Positions 9,319 through 19,705 of a stretch of 64,000 bases of DNA are shown here, one piece after another; position 1 is the first letter of the stretch; each line of letters opens with the position of its first letter. The stretch covers positions 558,001 through 622,000 of the forward strand of contig CANNCW010000001.1 in assembly GCA_947503345.1 (NCBI GenBank), read 5' to 3'. The DNA comes from an uncultured Kangiella sp. (GTDB taxonomy: Bacteria > Pseudomonadota > Gammaproteobacteria > Enterobacterales > Kangiellaceae). The position numbers and the translations under genes are program-made. Under the pieces are notes generated by a model. That model worked only from the letters and a program-made list of their open reading frames with translations, was not told the origin of the DNA and searched no databases.

Positions 9319-11421
9319 ATGGCGAAATATCTATTAACCTTCTTATCATTATTGGTAAGCACTGCAGTTTTTTCTGAGCAAACAAAGAATCTATTTGTGA
9401 ATAGATGTCTAGAAGCCTCTAAACAAGAACCTTCTAAAGTAGCTATCAATATTTGTCAGAAAGCAAAGTTGGAAGCTTCATCAAATGTGAAAAGCTCATT
9501 AGCAATTATCAGGCTATTGATTAGCCTCCATCAGGAACAGAATAATCATCATCAAATTTTAGTTCTTTTTGCCGAACTAGAATCTATAGCAAATTCAGAT
9601 TTAGCTCTGTACGAGGTCCAAAGAGAACAAGGCAAGCATTATTATCATCGTGGTGATTTTACTAAAGCTGAGCACTACTTTAGTAATGGTTTAGAGCTAG
9701 CAAAGAAAATAGCAGAGCCTGAGCTTATTGCTAAGTCCTTAAATGAAACAGGGCTTATGCAATTCAGGAATTTAAAATATGAGCTAGCTTTGGTCTCTTT
9801 TCAAGAAAGCCTAGAAATAAAGAAAGCTCTCGATCTAGAAGAAAGCATTGCTGTAACCATTCGTAATATTGGATTAGTTTATTACAGATTAAATGATAAC
9901 GAAAAAGCCTTAAAATTTTATTTAGAAGCATTAAGTGGTTATCAAAAAGCATTACTTTCAGCCCCCAATGATAAAGCTATAAATAGTAGAATTATTCATA
10001 TTAATGCAGAACTTGCCGCTGTTTATAGCAGGCTTGGTAATACAGATTTGAGTCAAAAAACTTTGAATAAAGTCAGCTTAGCGATTGAACAATTAAGCGA
10101 TTCAAAAATTCAATTATCAAGAATTATTGATTTATCTGAAGGATTAATAGAAGCCAAAGACTATGAAATAGCACGGAAATTTTTATATAAGGCTAACAAT
10201 CTTCTAAGAGATAATAAAGATGGTAATTTTAGCAGATTGTACTACTTATTAAGCAAGGTTGAGTATGAGTTAAAGAACAATACATCTGCTTCGATATACA
10301 TTAACAAGTCAATTTCCATGGCTGAAATGTTTAATGATAATTTAATATTATTAAAAGCCTACAACCTTAATGCTAATATATTAATTGAGAAGCAAGAATA
10401 TCAAGAAGCCTATTCAAATCTCCAAGAACACATGCTAATAACGCAGAAAGAAAATAAAAACAAATTTAATGAAAGCCTTAGTGAAGTAAAGCTTAGACTA
10501 GAAACTGAATTACATGAGAAACTACTCTTGGAAAAGAGCAATAAATTGCTGGTCAGTGATTCGAAAAATAAGCAGTTAACTTTTGCTCTTACTACCTCGG
10601 CTATCCTAATATTTTTCATCGGTTTCTTCATCTTCTACTTATTTAAAGTTAATAAGCACAAAAGGAAGCAACTAAATACACAGCTTAAAATACATAAAGA
10701 AAAGCTACAAGAGCTTGAAAGGCCTTTAGTGAATTTCAAAAACCTATTTTCTGATATTAAAGAAGAAGTGCTTATATGTAATGATGCCGGTTTTTTACTA
10801 TTTACCAATATAAAAAGAATACAGCATACTCTGGTTACAAAAAATCTTAATATACAAGAAGTATCTACTGAACTTAACTCTGGTTTAGAGTTAGTAATTG
10901 GTGGAAGCGAGTTTATTGATGTTGCCGCCATGATATCCAAAGACAATGAAACCCAATCTACCTATAGGATTTCACCTTTACTAAATGGTGACTATTACAT
11001 CTTTGCTCAATTAGATAAAGGCTCTTTATCACTACCAATTTCAGAGAAAATTAATATTATAAATCGCTTTTCACAATCCATAAACTCTTTAATTATTGAT
11101 AAAAATGATATCGGATTACTGCGCCCTATTATTGTTGATACCATGACTTTATGTGTAGATACTTGGGTTAATTTAACCAATAGTAATAAGATAGAGTTTG
11201 CAGATCAAAGCAAAATTTGGAAGGTTAATATTGATGAAGGACGCCTAAGAACTAGATCTTTAGATAAATATTTGTCATTAAATACTTTGCCCAAACAACC
11301 TCGCTTAAAAAACGTCATTAAAACCTGCCACTTCTTATTATCGAATAAAGAAGTGGCAAGTTCTGAGCGTATATTTATCGAAAATCAGCTGAATAAAATC
11401 CTAGCATTTGATAAAAGCTAA
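9319..11421 (+). CDS. TPR-repeat membrane sensor-like protein
   Basis: The 700-residue protein starts with a signal peptide (about 1-19), then tetratricopeptide repeats over roughly 100-380 (for example ALVSFQESLEIKKAL and ALKFYLEALSGYQKAL). One transmembrane helix lies near 419-440 and a short coiled segment follows. A PAS-like stretch around 482 (EEVLICNDAGFLLFTN) comes next. The last ~70 residues hold a tryptophan near 634 (IWKVNIDEGRLRTRSLD) and LPKQPRLKNVIKTCHFLL near 657. This is the layout of a periplasmic-TPR, one-pass sensor with a cytoplasmic domain, but no GGDEF, kinase or helix-turn-helix signature is visible. The C-terminal domain looks conserved but I cannot name it. The divergent beta-helix gene is a possible target. 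Confidence 0.65.
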   Translation: MAKYLLTFLSLLVSTAVFSEQTKNLFVNRCLEASKQEPSKVAINICQKAKLEASSNVKSSLAIIRLLISLHQEQNNHHQILVLFAELESIANSDLALYEVQREQGKHYYHRGDFTKAEHYFSNGLELAKKIAEPELIAKSLNETGLMQFRNLKYELALVSFQESLEIKKALDLEESIAVTIRNIGLVYYRLNDNEKALKFYLEALSGYQKALLSAPNDKAINSRIIHINAELAAVYSRLGNTDLSQKTLNKVSLAIEQLSDSKIQLSRIIDLSEGLIEAKDYEIARKFLYKANNLLRDNKDGNFSRLYYLLSKVEYELKNNTSASIYINKSISMAEMFNDNLILLKAYNLNANILIEKQEYQEAYSNLQEHMLITQKENKNKFNESLSEVKLRLETELHEKLLLEKSNKLLVSDSKNKQLTFALTTSAILIFFIGFFIFYLFKVNKHKRKQLNTQLKIHKEKLQELERPLVNFKNLFSDIKEEVLICNDAGFLLFTNIKRIQHTLVTKNLNIQEVSTELNSGLELVIGGSEFIDVAAMISKDNETQSTYRISPLLNGDYYIFAQLDKGSLSLPISEKINIINRFSQSINSLIIDKNDIGLLRPIIVDTMTLCVDTWVNLTNSNKIEFADQSKIWKVNIDEGRLRTRSLDKYLSLNTLPKQPRLKNVIKTCHFLLSNKEVASSERIFIENQLNKILAFDKS

Positions 11422-11422
11422 G

Positions 11423-12010
11423 TTAAGAGTCCTGTGCTTCTTCTATCCCAATTGAGGCATCCGAAGCAGAGTAGGCTTCTACACAATGAAATTGAATACC
11501 ATGGCTTGCATCATAATTATCATGGTGTGCGCCATCAGTGGACTCGTTAACGCTAGATATAAAAGTATCTGGCCCTATAAAATATGGCACTAAAGATTTC
11601 TGACTGCCATTTTGTTTAGCTAAATTTTGTTGCGTATGATGACAATAGCCTATTGCTGATAATCCCGCATTCATAAATGTGGCATGTCGATCTATGTCGC
11701 CACAAAAATACCCATCCTTGTCATCATCTTGGTCAACATAAATACTGCATTCTACATCAGGATTAGCCTTAGTTATTGTCGCAGCTTTATACGAAATCAG
11801 ACCTGGAATATTTACTTGTTCGGCTATTACTGAGATATTCAAGGTATTAGCATATTCTAACCACTGATCAATTTCCTGCTCACCAAAACTTATACTTTCA
11901 ACTGCTACTACATTATTTGCGATTTGTGGATGTATTTTCTGAGGTAATTGGTGAGCTACACTCAAATGGCTAATTAACATTAAGCTCAAGGTCATTACTA
12001 ATTTTTTCAT
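11423..12010 (-). CDS. Small secreted protein of unknown function
   Basis: I do not recognise this 195-residue protein. It has a clear signal peptide ending near SVA-HQ (about residue 19). The mature part contains an aspartate-rich loop VDQDDDKDGYFCGD that could bind calcium, four cysteines (C103, C113, C133, C176 approximately) and several histidines, including HH pairs in GYCHHTQ and GAHHDNYD. The histidines and cysteines could bind metal or form disulfides in the periplasm. It converges on the TPR gene with one base between the stop codons, so the two genes may share termination signals or interfere with each other. Nothing ties it to the nuo operon upstream. Confidence 0.55.
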   Translation of the reverse strand: MKKLVMTLSLMLISHLSVAHQLPQKIHPQIANNVVAVESISFGEQEIDQWLEYANTLNISVIAEQVNIPGLISYKAATITKANPDVECSIYVDQDDDKDGYFCGDIDRHATFMNAGLSAIGYCHHTQQNLAKQNGSQKSLVPYFIGPDTFISSVNESTDGAHHDNYDASHGIQFHCVEAYSASDASIGIEEAQDS

Positions 12011-12139
12011 TATTGAAATTTCTCTTGTATGAATTTATGCGATAGATGTTCGCAATTCTTATTATCAAATTCAATTTCTTTTACTAAAACTGCGGGTAAA
12101 AACATAGTTACCCAAATAAAATCAATAAAAATCAATACT

Positions 12140-13618
12140 TTATATATACTGAAATGCTTGCTTGCAGAATTCTAAAAGTTGCGAGGGAAATAGCCCTAGC
12201 GCAATAACCGATATACTGGTGATACCCAGTCCTAGACGTAGACTGCGTTCGGCTCGAATTCTAGTGTCGTTTTCGGCTTTGTCGAAGAATATAACTTTGA
12301 CTACTTTTAGGTAATAGAATAGTCCGATGATGGACATAAAGGCGGCGACTAGTGCTAACCAGATTAATCCATCAACGTTGAGCACAGCTTTAATCACTTC
12401 AAGTTTTGCCCAGAAGCCTACAAATGGTGGTAGGCCCGCCATGGATAAGAACAAGAAACTAACCAACAGACCAGCCCAAGGGTTACGTTGGCCTAGACCT
12501 TTTAGATCATCAATCTGACTAACTTCTTGCTGTCCCTTGGCCATATAGATTAAGCATCCAAAACCGCCTAGAGAAGTAATGGCATAGGTCAAAATATAAA
12601 ATAGCGATGCAGTATAACCTTGAGTGTTACCTGCAATAAAGCCCAGTAAGAAATAGCCAATATGCGCTATGGCTGAGTAGGCAAGAAGCCGCTTAATGTT
12701 GGTTTGTGCCAAGGCTACTAAATTCCCCACTACCATCGATAAGACAGCAAGAATTATTAACAAGCTTTGCCAATCTATCAAAGCTCCTGCAAAGCCAAAC
12801 ACCAAGATTCTAATGGCTAAACCGAATGCTGCGACCTTTGGTGCTGATGCCAAAAATACAGTAGTCGAAGTTGGTGCGCCATGATAAACGTCCGGTACCC
12901 ACATTTGAAATGGAACTGCCCCAAATTTAAAGGCCAGTCCTGTGACGATAAAGACTAATGCAAAACGTAAGGTTAAACTGGCTTCATTATCATTTAAAAA
13001 AGCTGCAATATCGGCGACGTGGATTTTCCCGGTAACGCCATAGACAAATGAAATGCCATATAAAATAAAGCCACTGGCAATAGCCCCCATCACAAAGTAT
13101 TTCACCGCAGCTTCAGCACTCAATTTTTCTCGACGGTTCATGGCAACCAGTGCGTATAAACAGAGTGACATTAGTTCTAAGCCTAGATATAGGCTCAATA
13201 AGCTTGAACCACTCACAAGCAACATCATTCCCAATAACGCAAATAAATGTAATAGATAATATTCGCCGCGCAAGATCCTACGTTGCAAGATATAAGGTCG
13301 TGCAAACATTAAAGCAATTCCAGTTAACACCACCATCGAGATCTTTAAGGTCGCTGATAAAGGATCGTGAATAAAATGGCGGTGATACAGAAAATCTTGA
13401 CTGGAAGGGAATTGGAATACAATCATGATCCCCGTCACCAATAAAATAAACTGCGATAAGTTATAAGTAAGTTTTCGGTCTAAATCGGTGGAAAAAACAT
13501 CCAAAATTAAAACAATCGAAGCAGCCGTTAATAGAAACAACTCTGGCATAATTGGCCAGAAGTCATGGCTAACTTGGTTCAAAGCTTGCGAAGCGACTGC
13601 AACTAAATTGATATCCAT
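12140..13618 (-). CDS. nuoN: NADH-quinone oxidoreductase subunit N
   Basis: NuoN is one of three antiporter-like membrane subunits that pump protons in complex I. The 492 residues are almost entirely hydrophobic, with about 14 predicted helices. Family signatures include a glutamate-bearing helix (LGLELMSLCLYALVA), the lysine helix GLAFKFGAVPFQMWVPDVYHGAPTS, and KRLLAYSAIAHIGYFLLG. It is the last gene of nuoA-N, directly abutting nuoM, whose stop shares a base with the nuoN ATG. No strong terminator is seen in the 120 bases after it. Confidence 0.97.
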   Translation of the reverse strand: MDINLVAVASQALNQVSHDFWPIMPELFLLTAASIVLILDVFSTDLDRKLTYNLSQFILLVTGIMIVFQFPSSQDFLYHRHFIHDPLSATLKISMVVLTGIALMFARPYILQRRILRGEYYLLHLFALLGMMLLVSGSSLLSLYLGLELMSLCLYALVAMNRREKLSAEAAVKYFVMGAIASGFILYGISFVYGVTGKIHVADIAAFLNDNEASLTLRFALVFIVTGLAFKFGAVPFQMWVPDVYHGAPTSTTVFLASAPKVAAFGLAIRILVFGFAGALIDWQSLLIILAVLSMVVGNLVALAQTNIKRLLAYSAIAHIGYFLLGFIAGNTQGYTASLFYILTYAITSLGGFGCLIYMAKGQQEVSQIDDLKGLGQRNPWAGLLVSFLFLSMAGLPPFVGFWAKLEVIKAVLNVDGLIWLALVAAFMSIIGLFYYLKVVKVIFFDKAENDTRIRAERSLRLGLGITSISVIALGLFPSQLLEFCKQAFQYI

Positions 13619-15147
13619 TAGTGCGCACCTCCAACAGCTACTTCAACAATTTTCGAATCCGTTAATTCCAACAAGACTTCTAACGATGGTTGCATAATTT
13701 CTATCAAAGGTTGTGGGAAGATACCTAATGCCAAAATTAAAATCGCCAGACTGAACAAAATTACTTTTTCACGGCTGTTAATATCTTCTAACCGCTCAAT
13801 GGTGTCATTTAAGGGCTTGCCAAAAATCACGCGCTTATAAAGCCATAAACTGTAAGCTGCACCTAAAATTAAGGTTGTCGCTGCCACCAAGGCAATGCGC
13901 CAATCCGTTTGGAAGGACGCCAGAATCACAAAGAATTCGCCGATAAAACCTGAAGTTCCTGGCAAACCTGCATTGGCTAAAACAAACAGCATCATCAAGG
14001 CACCAAAGATTGGCATACTATTTATTACGCCACCATAGTCGGCAATATTTCGACTATGAACTCGGTCGTATAAAACGCCAATCGAGAAAAAGAGTGCTCC
14101 AGAAATAAGACCGTGAGAAATCATTTGGATCATAGCGCCTTGTAAGGCCATAGAACTAATATCGACACTGGCCAAATTGAAAATAATAAAAGTACCTAAA
14201 GTAACAAAACCCATGTGGGCAATCGAAGAATAAGCAATCAACTTTTTCATATCTTGCTGGGCCAATGCCACAAAACCAATATAAGCAATCGCCACCAATG
14301 AGAAGGCAATTAGAAGCCAAGCATATTCAGAAGCCGCATCTGGCGTAATCGGCAAAGCAAAACGCAGGAAGCCATAACCACCCATTTTCAACATAATGGC
14401 TGCAAGAATTACTGAGCCACCTGTCGGCGCTTCCACGTGCGCGTCGGGTAACCAGGTATGCACTGGCACCATAGGAATTTTCACCGCAAAGGCGGCGACA
14501 AAGGCAACAAAAATCCAAGTTTGCTCTAACAGGCTTAATGGCATTTTTTGCATATCGGCAATGTTAAAGGAGCCTATGCTAGAGCCCATATAAATCAGCG
14601 CCACCAACATAAAAATAGACCCAAAGAAAGTGAATAAAAAGAACTTTATTGTGGCGTAAATTCGATTTGGTCCACCCCAAACTCCTATCATTAGGAACAT
14701 GGGGATCAACATTGCCTCCCAAAAAACATAAAACAAAATAGCATCTTGCGCAGCAAAGACACCATTCATCAAGCCGGTTAAAACTAGTGTTGCCGAAAAA
14801 TATTGTGCTCTCCTAAATTTGATACTACCTATGGCGCCAATAATTACTAAGAGATTGATAAAACCTGTTAATACAATCAACGGAACTGCTATCCCATCCA
14901 CACCTAATGAATAATTAATGTTGAGTGATGGAATCCATTGCGCAACCTCGGACAACTCCATTTCTCCTGAAGCGCCATTGAACATATAAAGCAATAAACC
15001 GCTTAACAGTAGAATCAAAATTGAAACAAAGATACTGATTCTTTGGCTCCAAACCAACAATTTATCGCCAGGACCAAACAACACCAAGAAGCCGCCGATT
15101 AGTGGCAACCAAATCAATAAACTTAATATTGGGATTTGAGTTAGCAT
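13618..15147 (-). CDS. nuoM: NADH-quinone oxidoreductase subunit M
   Basis: NuoM is the middle antiporter-like proton-pumping subunit of complex I. The 509-residue polytopic protein has FYVFWEAMLIPMFLMIG with the key glutamate in helix 5, FAVKIPMVPVHTWLPDAHVEAPTGGSVILA with the helix-7 lysine, and KKLIAYSSIAHMGFVTLG. These are the hallmarks of the Mrp-antiporter-related subunits. Length fits E. coli NuoM. It begins 28 bases after nuoL and overlaps nuoN by one base. Confidence 0.98.
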   Translation of the reverse strand: MLTQIPILSLLIWLPLIGGFLVLFGPGDKLLVWSQRISIFVSILILLLSGLLLYMFNGASGEMELSEVAQWIPSLNINYSLGVDGIAVPLIVLTGFINLLVIIGAIGSIKFRRAQYFSATLVLTGLMNGVFAAQDAILFYVFWEAMLIPMFLMIGVWGGPNRIYATIKFFLFTFFGSIFMLVALIYMGSSIGSFNIADMQKMPLSLLEQTWIFVAFVAAFAVKIPMVPVHTWLPDAHVEAPTGGSVILAAIMLKMGGYGFLRFALPITPDAASEYAWLLIAFSLVAIAYIGFVALAQQDMKKLIAYSSIAHMGFVTLGTFIIFNLASVDISSMALQGAMIQMISHGLISGALFFSIGVLYDRVHSRNIADYGGVINSMPIFGALMMLFVLANAGLPGTSGFIGEFFVILASFQTDWRIALVAATTLILGAAYSLWLYKRVIFGKPLNDTIERLEDINSREKVILFSLAILILALGIFPQPLIEIMQPSLEVLLELTDSKIVEVAVGGAH

Positions 15148-15175
15148 TAAATTTTTATCTTAGCCCTTTCATCGT

Positions 15176-17209
15176 TTATGCTTGTTTAATAAATAAGTAG
15201 CCAATTAAAGCCACCACGCCAATCAGCATGACTAAAGCGTAATGGTACAAATAACCCGTTTGTAATTTACGCGCTTTGCCAGCTACTTTTGCTACACTGC
15301 GCGCGCTTGCGTTGACAATACCATCATCAATAATGGCTTTATCGCCATAACGCCAGAAAAACTTACCCAAGTTCACAGAGCCTTTAGCGAAAACTTTCTG
15401 GTTAAATTCATCAAAGTAATATTTGTTTTGTAACAGCTTACGAATTGGCGCCAAGGTTTTGGCTACTATCTCGGCAATTTGAGGTTTGTACGCAAAGGCT
15501 AACCAAGCTAACGCTGCGCCTAAAACTAACAACCAAAACACCGGGGTTACAAAACCGTGTAAGGCAAATGCCCAAGCACTACCAAAAATTTCTTGTAACG
15601 GGGCTAAAGTATCATGCTCTTTCAACACCATAATGGCATCACTAAAATAGTTGCCAATTAACATTGACTCAGCAGTAACCCAACCAATAGCTAAAGATGG
15701 GATTGCCAATAACAATAATGGATAAGTGATCACTTTAGGTGATTCATGCAAGTGACTAGCAGTTTGCTTATCCATGCTAGGTTGGCCATGGAACACTAAT
15801 AACAACATTCGCACGCTATATAATGCGGTAACTACAACGCCAGCCATTACGGCGAAATAAGCAAAGCTTGATCCCCACCCATCGGCTTCAGCAACGGCTG
15901 AAATGATTGCATCTTTGGAATAGAAGCCCGCAAAGAAAGGCGTGCCAATCAAAGCCAAAGTTCCAATCACAGAAGTCCAATAGGTAATTGGCATTTGTTT
16001 TTTCAAGCCACCCATTTTTCGCAAATCTTGCTCATGGTGCATGGCAATAATCACCGAGCCGGCCGCCAAGAAAAGCAAAGCTTTAAAGAACGCGTGAGTA
16101 AATAAATGGAACACCGCCGCTGAATAAGCTGAAACGCCAAGTGCCACCACCATGTAACCGAGTTGGGATAAAGTCGAATAAGCAACGATCCGCTTAATGT
16201 CGTTTTGCACTATGCCAATTAAGCCCATAAATAAAGCTGTAATAGCACCGATAACCGTAACCATTGCCAAGGCGGTTTCAGAAAATTCGAACAATGGCGA
16301 CATACGCGCCACCATAAATACACCAGCGGTTACCATGGTCGCGGCATGGATTAATGCTGAAATAGGTGTAGGACCTTCCATCGAATCTGGTAACCAAACG
16401 TGCAATGGAACTTGTGCCGACTTACCCATGGCGCCGATAAATAAACAAATGCAAATAAAGGTGATGGCTGACCATTCAACGCCAGACCATGGCGAAAAAC
16501 TTTTTTCTAAACCTACCGCCGCAAGCGCTGAAACTTCACCATTTGATAGTGCGCCCTGCGCTGACTCTTGCATTGCTTTTGCTTGCTGCATTTTTTCAAA
16601 CACTGGCGCGTAATCTAATGATCCGAATAAATACAAAATACCGCCTATTCCTAGCAAGAAACCGAAGTCGCCAACACGATTTACCAAGAAAGCTTTCATG
16701 TTTGCAAAAATGGCGGTGTCTTTTTTGAACCAGAAGCCGATTAATAAATAAGAAACTACACCAACAGCTTCCCAGCCAAAAAACAGTTGCAGGAAGTTAT
16801 TCGCCATTACCAACATCAACATTGAAAAGGTAAAAAGCGAAATATAGCTAAAGAAACGTTGATAGCCATCATCATGATGCATATAACCGATTGAGTAAAT
16901 ATGCACCATTAAACTAACGAAGGTCACCACCACTATCATCATGGCGGTTAGGCTATCCATCAAGAAGCCAACTTGAATATTAATATTGGCAAATGATGCC
17001 CAATGATAAAGCGTTTGATTTAAAGGCTCGGCGTCGCCATAGAAGTAACTTAAGAATACTTTTAGTGACAAAACAAACGAAACGGCAACCAAGCCGATGG
17101 TTAACCGATGACTCCAAGTTTTACCAAGTTTCTTTCCGAAAAAACCAGCTAGCAATGCGCCAAGTAAAGGTGCAAATGCAATGATTAATAGCTGATTAAA
17201 AATACTCAT
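15176..17209 (-). CDS. nuoL: NADH-quinone oxidoreductase subunit L
   Basis: NuoL is the distal antiporter-like subunit, with a long lateral amphipathic helix that spans the membrane arm. At 677 residues it is longer than the E. coli protein (613), the extra length lying in the C-terminal half (residues about 480-640). Core motifs are LFFGWEAVGVVSYLLIGFW, AMGKSAQVPLHVWLPDSMEGPTPISALIHAATMVTAG and KRIVAYSTLSQLGYMVVALG. The C-terminus carries LLQNKYYFDEFNQKVF, then a final transmembrane helix. It overlaps nuoK by one base. Confidence 0.98.
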   Translation of the reverse strand: MSIFNQLLIIAFAPLLGALLAGFFGKKLGKTWSHRLTIGLVAVSFVLSLKVFLSYFYGDAEPLNQTLYHWASFANINIQVGFLMDSLTAMMIVVVTFVSLMVHIYSIGYMHHDDGYQRFFSYISLFTFSMLMLVMANNFLQLFFGWEAVGVVSYLLIGFWFKKDTAIFANMKAFLVNRVGDFGFLLGIGGILYLFGSLDYAPVFEKMQQAKAMQESAQGALSNGEVSALAAVGLEKSFSPWSGVEWSAITFICICLFIGAMGKSAQVPLHVWLPDSMEGPTPISALIHAATMVTAGVFMVARMSPLFEFSETALAMVTVIGAITALFMGLIGIVQNDIKRIVAYSTLSQLGYMVVALGVSAYSAAVFHLFTHAFFKALLFLAAGSVIIAMHHEQDLRKMGGLKKQMPITYWTSVIGTLALIGTPFFAGFYSKDAIISAVAEADGWGSSFAYFAVMAGVVVTALYSVRMLLLVFHGQPSMDKQTASHLHESPKVITYPLLLLAIPSLAIGWVTAESMLIGNYFSDAIMVLKEHDTLAPLQEIFGSAWAFALHGFVTPVFWLLVLGAALAWLAFAYKPQIAEIVAKTLAPIRKLLQNKYYFDEFNQKVFAKGSVNLGKFFWRYGDKAIIDDGIVNASARSVAKVAGKARKLQTGYLYHYALVMLIGVVALIGYLFIKQA

Positions 17210-17511
17210 TAACCTTTTAGTTCCTCAAGTTTATCAATCTCAATATTTCTATGGGTTCTAAATAAAACTACCAAAATTGCTAATCCAATCGCAGCCTCAG
17301 CTGCGGCTACAGTTAATATAAAGAATACAAAAATTTGTCCTGTGGCATCATCAAGATAGCGCGAGAATGCAATAAAATTAGTATTTACAGCCAGTAACAT
17401 TAACTCTATACACATTAATAACGTGATAACGTTCTTGCGATTGACGACAATGCCCACGACACTTATTGCAAATAAAATAGCACCAACAATTAAATAATGA
17501 GTCAAACTCAT
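17209..17511 (-). CDS. nuoK: NADH-quinone oxidoreductase subunit K
   Basis: NuoK is a 100-residue, three-helix membrane subunit that forms part of the fourth proton channel with NuoJ and NuoA. The sequence shows the conserved membrane glutamates in [13 protein letters not shown] and [14 protein letters not shown]. Length matches the family exactly. It overlaps nuoJ by four bases and nuoL by one, consistent with translational coupling. Confidence 0.97.
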   Translation of the reverse strand: MSLTHYLIVGAILFAISVVGIVVNRKNVITLLMCIELMLLAVNTNFIAFSRYLDDATGQIFVFFILTVAAAEAAIGLAILVVLFRTHRNIEIDKLEELKG

Positions 17512-18128
17512 GAGTCATCCCCTGAGTCTATTTTTTCAGATTTCATCGAAACAATTTTCAAGCGTTCCTCTTTCAATACTTGATGCTGCTCTCTAACCGA
17601 TTGCCCTTTACGATCGCGCCGTCCTCGGAAGGTTAAGCTGATAGCTGCGATAATCGCCACTAATAAAATCACGCCAGCAATTTCAAAAGGATAAAAGTAT
17701 TCGCTATACAACAAACGTCCCAATTCTTCGACGTTTGAATAATCTTGTGTATGTTTGGCAGGCTCAGCAACCTTATCACTGCCAAATACTTCAAAGCGGA
17801 TCACCCAGTAAATGGCACCAAATAATCCTGCACCTACTAATATGCCCAAAGGCAAATGCTTAGCAAAACCCTGTTTCATTGCTGCAAAGTCTACGTCTAA
17901 CATCATGACCACAAACAGGAATAAAACCATCACAGCGCCAACATAAACCAGCACTAAGGTAATGGCCAAAAACTCTGCTTCTAATAAAAGCCATAGTGCG
18001 GCGGCTGAAAAGAAAGTTAGCACTAAACATAAGACGGCTTGCACTGAATTTTTAACCGTGATCACACCGATCGCAGCCACAATAGTAATTGCTGAGAAAA
18101 AGTAAAAGATAATCGCTTCTAAATTCAC
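17508..18128 (-). CDS. nuoJ: NADH-quinone oxidoreductase subunit J
   Basis: NuoJ is a five-helix membrane subunit of complex I; its third helix undergoes the pi-bulge rearrangement linked to quinone reduction. The 206-residue product shows [28 protein letters not shown], the diagnostic stretch. A charged tail of ~35 residues follows the last helix. The start codon is GTG at 18128, supported by TAGGA seven bases upstream. It starts nine bases after nuoI and overlaps nuoK by four bases. Confidence 0.96.
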   Translation of the reverse strand: MNLEAIIFYFFSAITIVAAIGVITVKNSVQAVLCLVLTFFSAAALWLLLEAEFLAITLVLVYVGAVMVLFLFVVMMLDVDFAAMKQGFAKHLPLGILVGAGLFGAIYWVIRFEVFGSDKVAEPAKHTQDYSNVEELGRLLYSEYFYPFEIAGVILLVAIIAAISLTFRGRRDRKGQSVREQHQVLKEERLKIVSMKSEKIDSGDDS

Positions 18129-18137
18129 TTTTATTTC

Positions 18138-18629
18138 CTATCGATAAGGTGCGTCTTCAGCTTTGTCTTCGGCAATCATTACTTCATAACGATCGCCAAT
18201 CGCCAATAACTGTTCTTTAGTTAAAATATTATCGCCACGTTTCTCAAAGTGGTAATCAAAAATTCTCGTTTCTACAATCGAATCTACTGGGCATGACTCT
18301 TCACAGAACCCACAGTAGATACACTTAAACATATCAATTTCATATTTAGTAGTACGTCTAGTACCATCGGATTCACGTGGACCTGCCTCAATGGTTATAG
18401 CCGCCGCAGGGCAAACTGCTTCACATAATTTGCAAGCAATACAACGCTCTTCGCCATTGGGATAACGACGCAAAGCATGCAAACCTCTAAAGCGTGGTGA
18501 TTGGGGCGTCTGCTCTTCTGGAAACTGAATCGTAACTTTACGCTTAAACAAATGCTTCCATGTTAGCCACAAACCCGCTCGTAACTCTGTTAAAAAGTAA
18601 GTCTTAAAGTAATGCTTCCACTTAGACAT
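18138..18629 (-). CDS. nuoI: NADH-quinone oxidoreductase subunit I (2x[4Fe-4S])
   Basis: NuoI holds clusters N6a and N6b in the electron chain between the hydrophilic arm and N2. The 163-residue protein has two ferredoxin motifs, [12 protein letters not shown] at about residues 60-71 and [12 protein letters not shown] at about 99-110. Its N-terminal helix docks to the membrane arm. Length and spacing are standard. It abuts nuoH, whose stop shares one base with the nuoI ATG. Confidence 0.98.
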   Translation of the reverse strand: MSKWKHYFKTYFLTELRAGLWLTWKHLFKRKVTIQFPEEQTPQSPRFRGLHALRRYPNGEERCIACKLCEAVCPAAAITIEAGPRESDGTRRTTKYEIDMFKCIYCGFCEESCPVDSIVETRIFDYHFEKRGDNILTKEQLLAIGDRYEVMIAEDKAEDAPYR

Positions 18630-19705
18630 TAGGATGCTCCTCCTACTGTCTGTGCAAGCTGAGCTAAACCACGGCCATCAAACCACCAACCCCATTCAAG
18701 TTTGATCCAAAACGTTAAAACAATTAACCATACTACTGTTACAGGAATAAATACTTTCCATCCCAAGCGCATAATTTGGTCATAGCGGTAACGTGGGAAA
18801 GTCGCTCGTAACCAAATCATCATAAACAAAAACCAAGCAGCCTTTAATAACAACCAAATGGTACCTGGTATCCAAGCGGTAGCTGGCTCTAAATAGGGAA
18901 TACCTTGGAATGGATTAAGCCAACCACCAAAGAAAAATAATGCGGTTAGCACAGAAATTAGAATCATATTGGCGTATTCTGCCAAGAAGAATAATGCAAA
19001 GGCCATGCCTGCATATTCCACATGGAAACCCGCTACAATTTCTGACTCACCTTCAGGTAAATCAAATGGCGCACGGTTAGTTTCCGCCACGCCTGAAATC
19101 CAATAAACGACTAAGATCGGGAATAGTGGGATCCAGAACCAATGCAAAGCACTGCCGTTTTGTGCTTCTACAATGTCACCTAGATTCATACTACCGCCAG
19201 CCATTAAAACTGCGACTAATGCAAACCCCATAGCAATTTCATAAGAAACAATTTGCGATGCGGATCTTAATGAACCAATTAACGCGTAACGCGAATTTGA
19301 AGCCCAGCCGGCAATAATAACGCCATAAACAGCGATTGAAGTCATGGCTAATAAATATAATAAGCCAGCATTGGTGTCCGATAAAACTAATTCAGCATCA
19401 AAAGGAACCACTGCCCAAGCCGCAAATGATGGCGCAATAAATAAGATAGGTGCTAACAAAAATAAGGTTTTATTGGCTCCTGACGGCACTACCACTTCTT
19501 TCATCAATAATTTAATGACGTCGGCAATAGGCTGTAACCAACCTTTAGGGCCTACTCGATTTGGTCCCAAACGCAACTGCATATAACCGATCAATTTACG
19601 CTCGGCATAAGTGGTATAAGCAACGGCTAAAATCAAAGGCAATAAAATCATCACAATCTTTGCGACGATCCATAAACCTTCAGTAACCAGTTGCATAAAA
19701 TCCAC
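18629..19705 (-). CDS. nuoH: NADH-quinone oxidoreductase subunit H
   Basis: NuoH forms the quinone chamber at the junction of the two arms. The 358-residue protein has the signature [22 protein letters not shown] and the acidic loop [24 protein letters not shown] near the quinone site. The start codon is GTG at 19705, overlapping the nuoG stop as TAGTG, with GGAGG six bases upstream. An internal ATG three codons later is a weaker alternative. It is located between nuoG and nuoI. Confidence 0.97.
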   Translation of the reverse strand: MDFMQLVTEGLWIVAKIVMILLPLILAVAYTTYAERKLIGYMQLRLGPNRVGPKGWLQPIADVIKLLMKEVVVPSGANKTLFLLAPILFIAPSFAAWAVVPFDAELVLSDTNAGLLYLLAMTSIAVYGVIIAGWASNSRYALIGSLRSASQIVSYEIAMGFALVAVLMAGGSMNLGDIVEAQNGSALHWFWIPLFPILVVYWISGVAETNRAPFDLPEGESEIVAGFHVEYAGMAFALFFLAEYANMILISVLTALFFFGGWLNPFQGIPYLEPATAWIPGTIWLLLKAAWFLFMMIWLRATFPRYRYDQIMRLGWKVFIPVTVVWLIVLTFWIKLEWGWWFDGRGLAQLAQTVGGAS

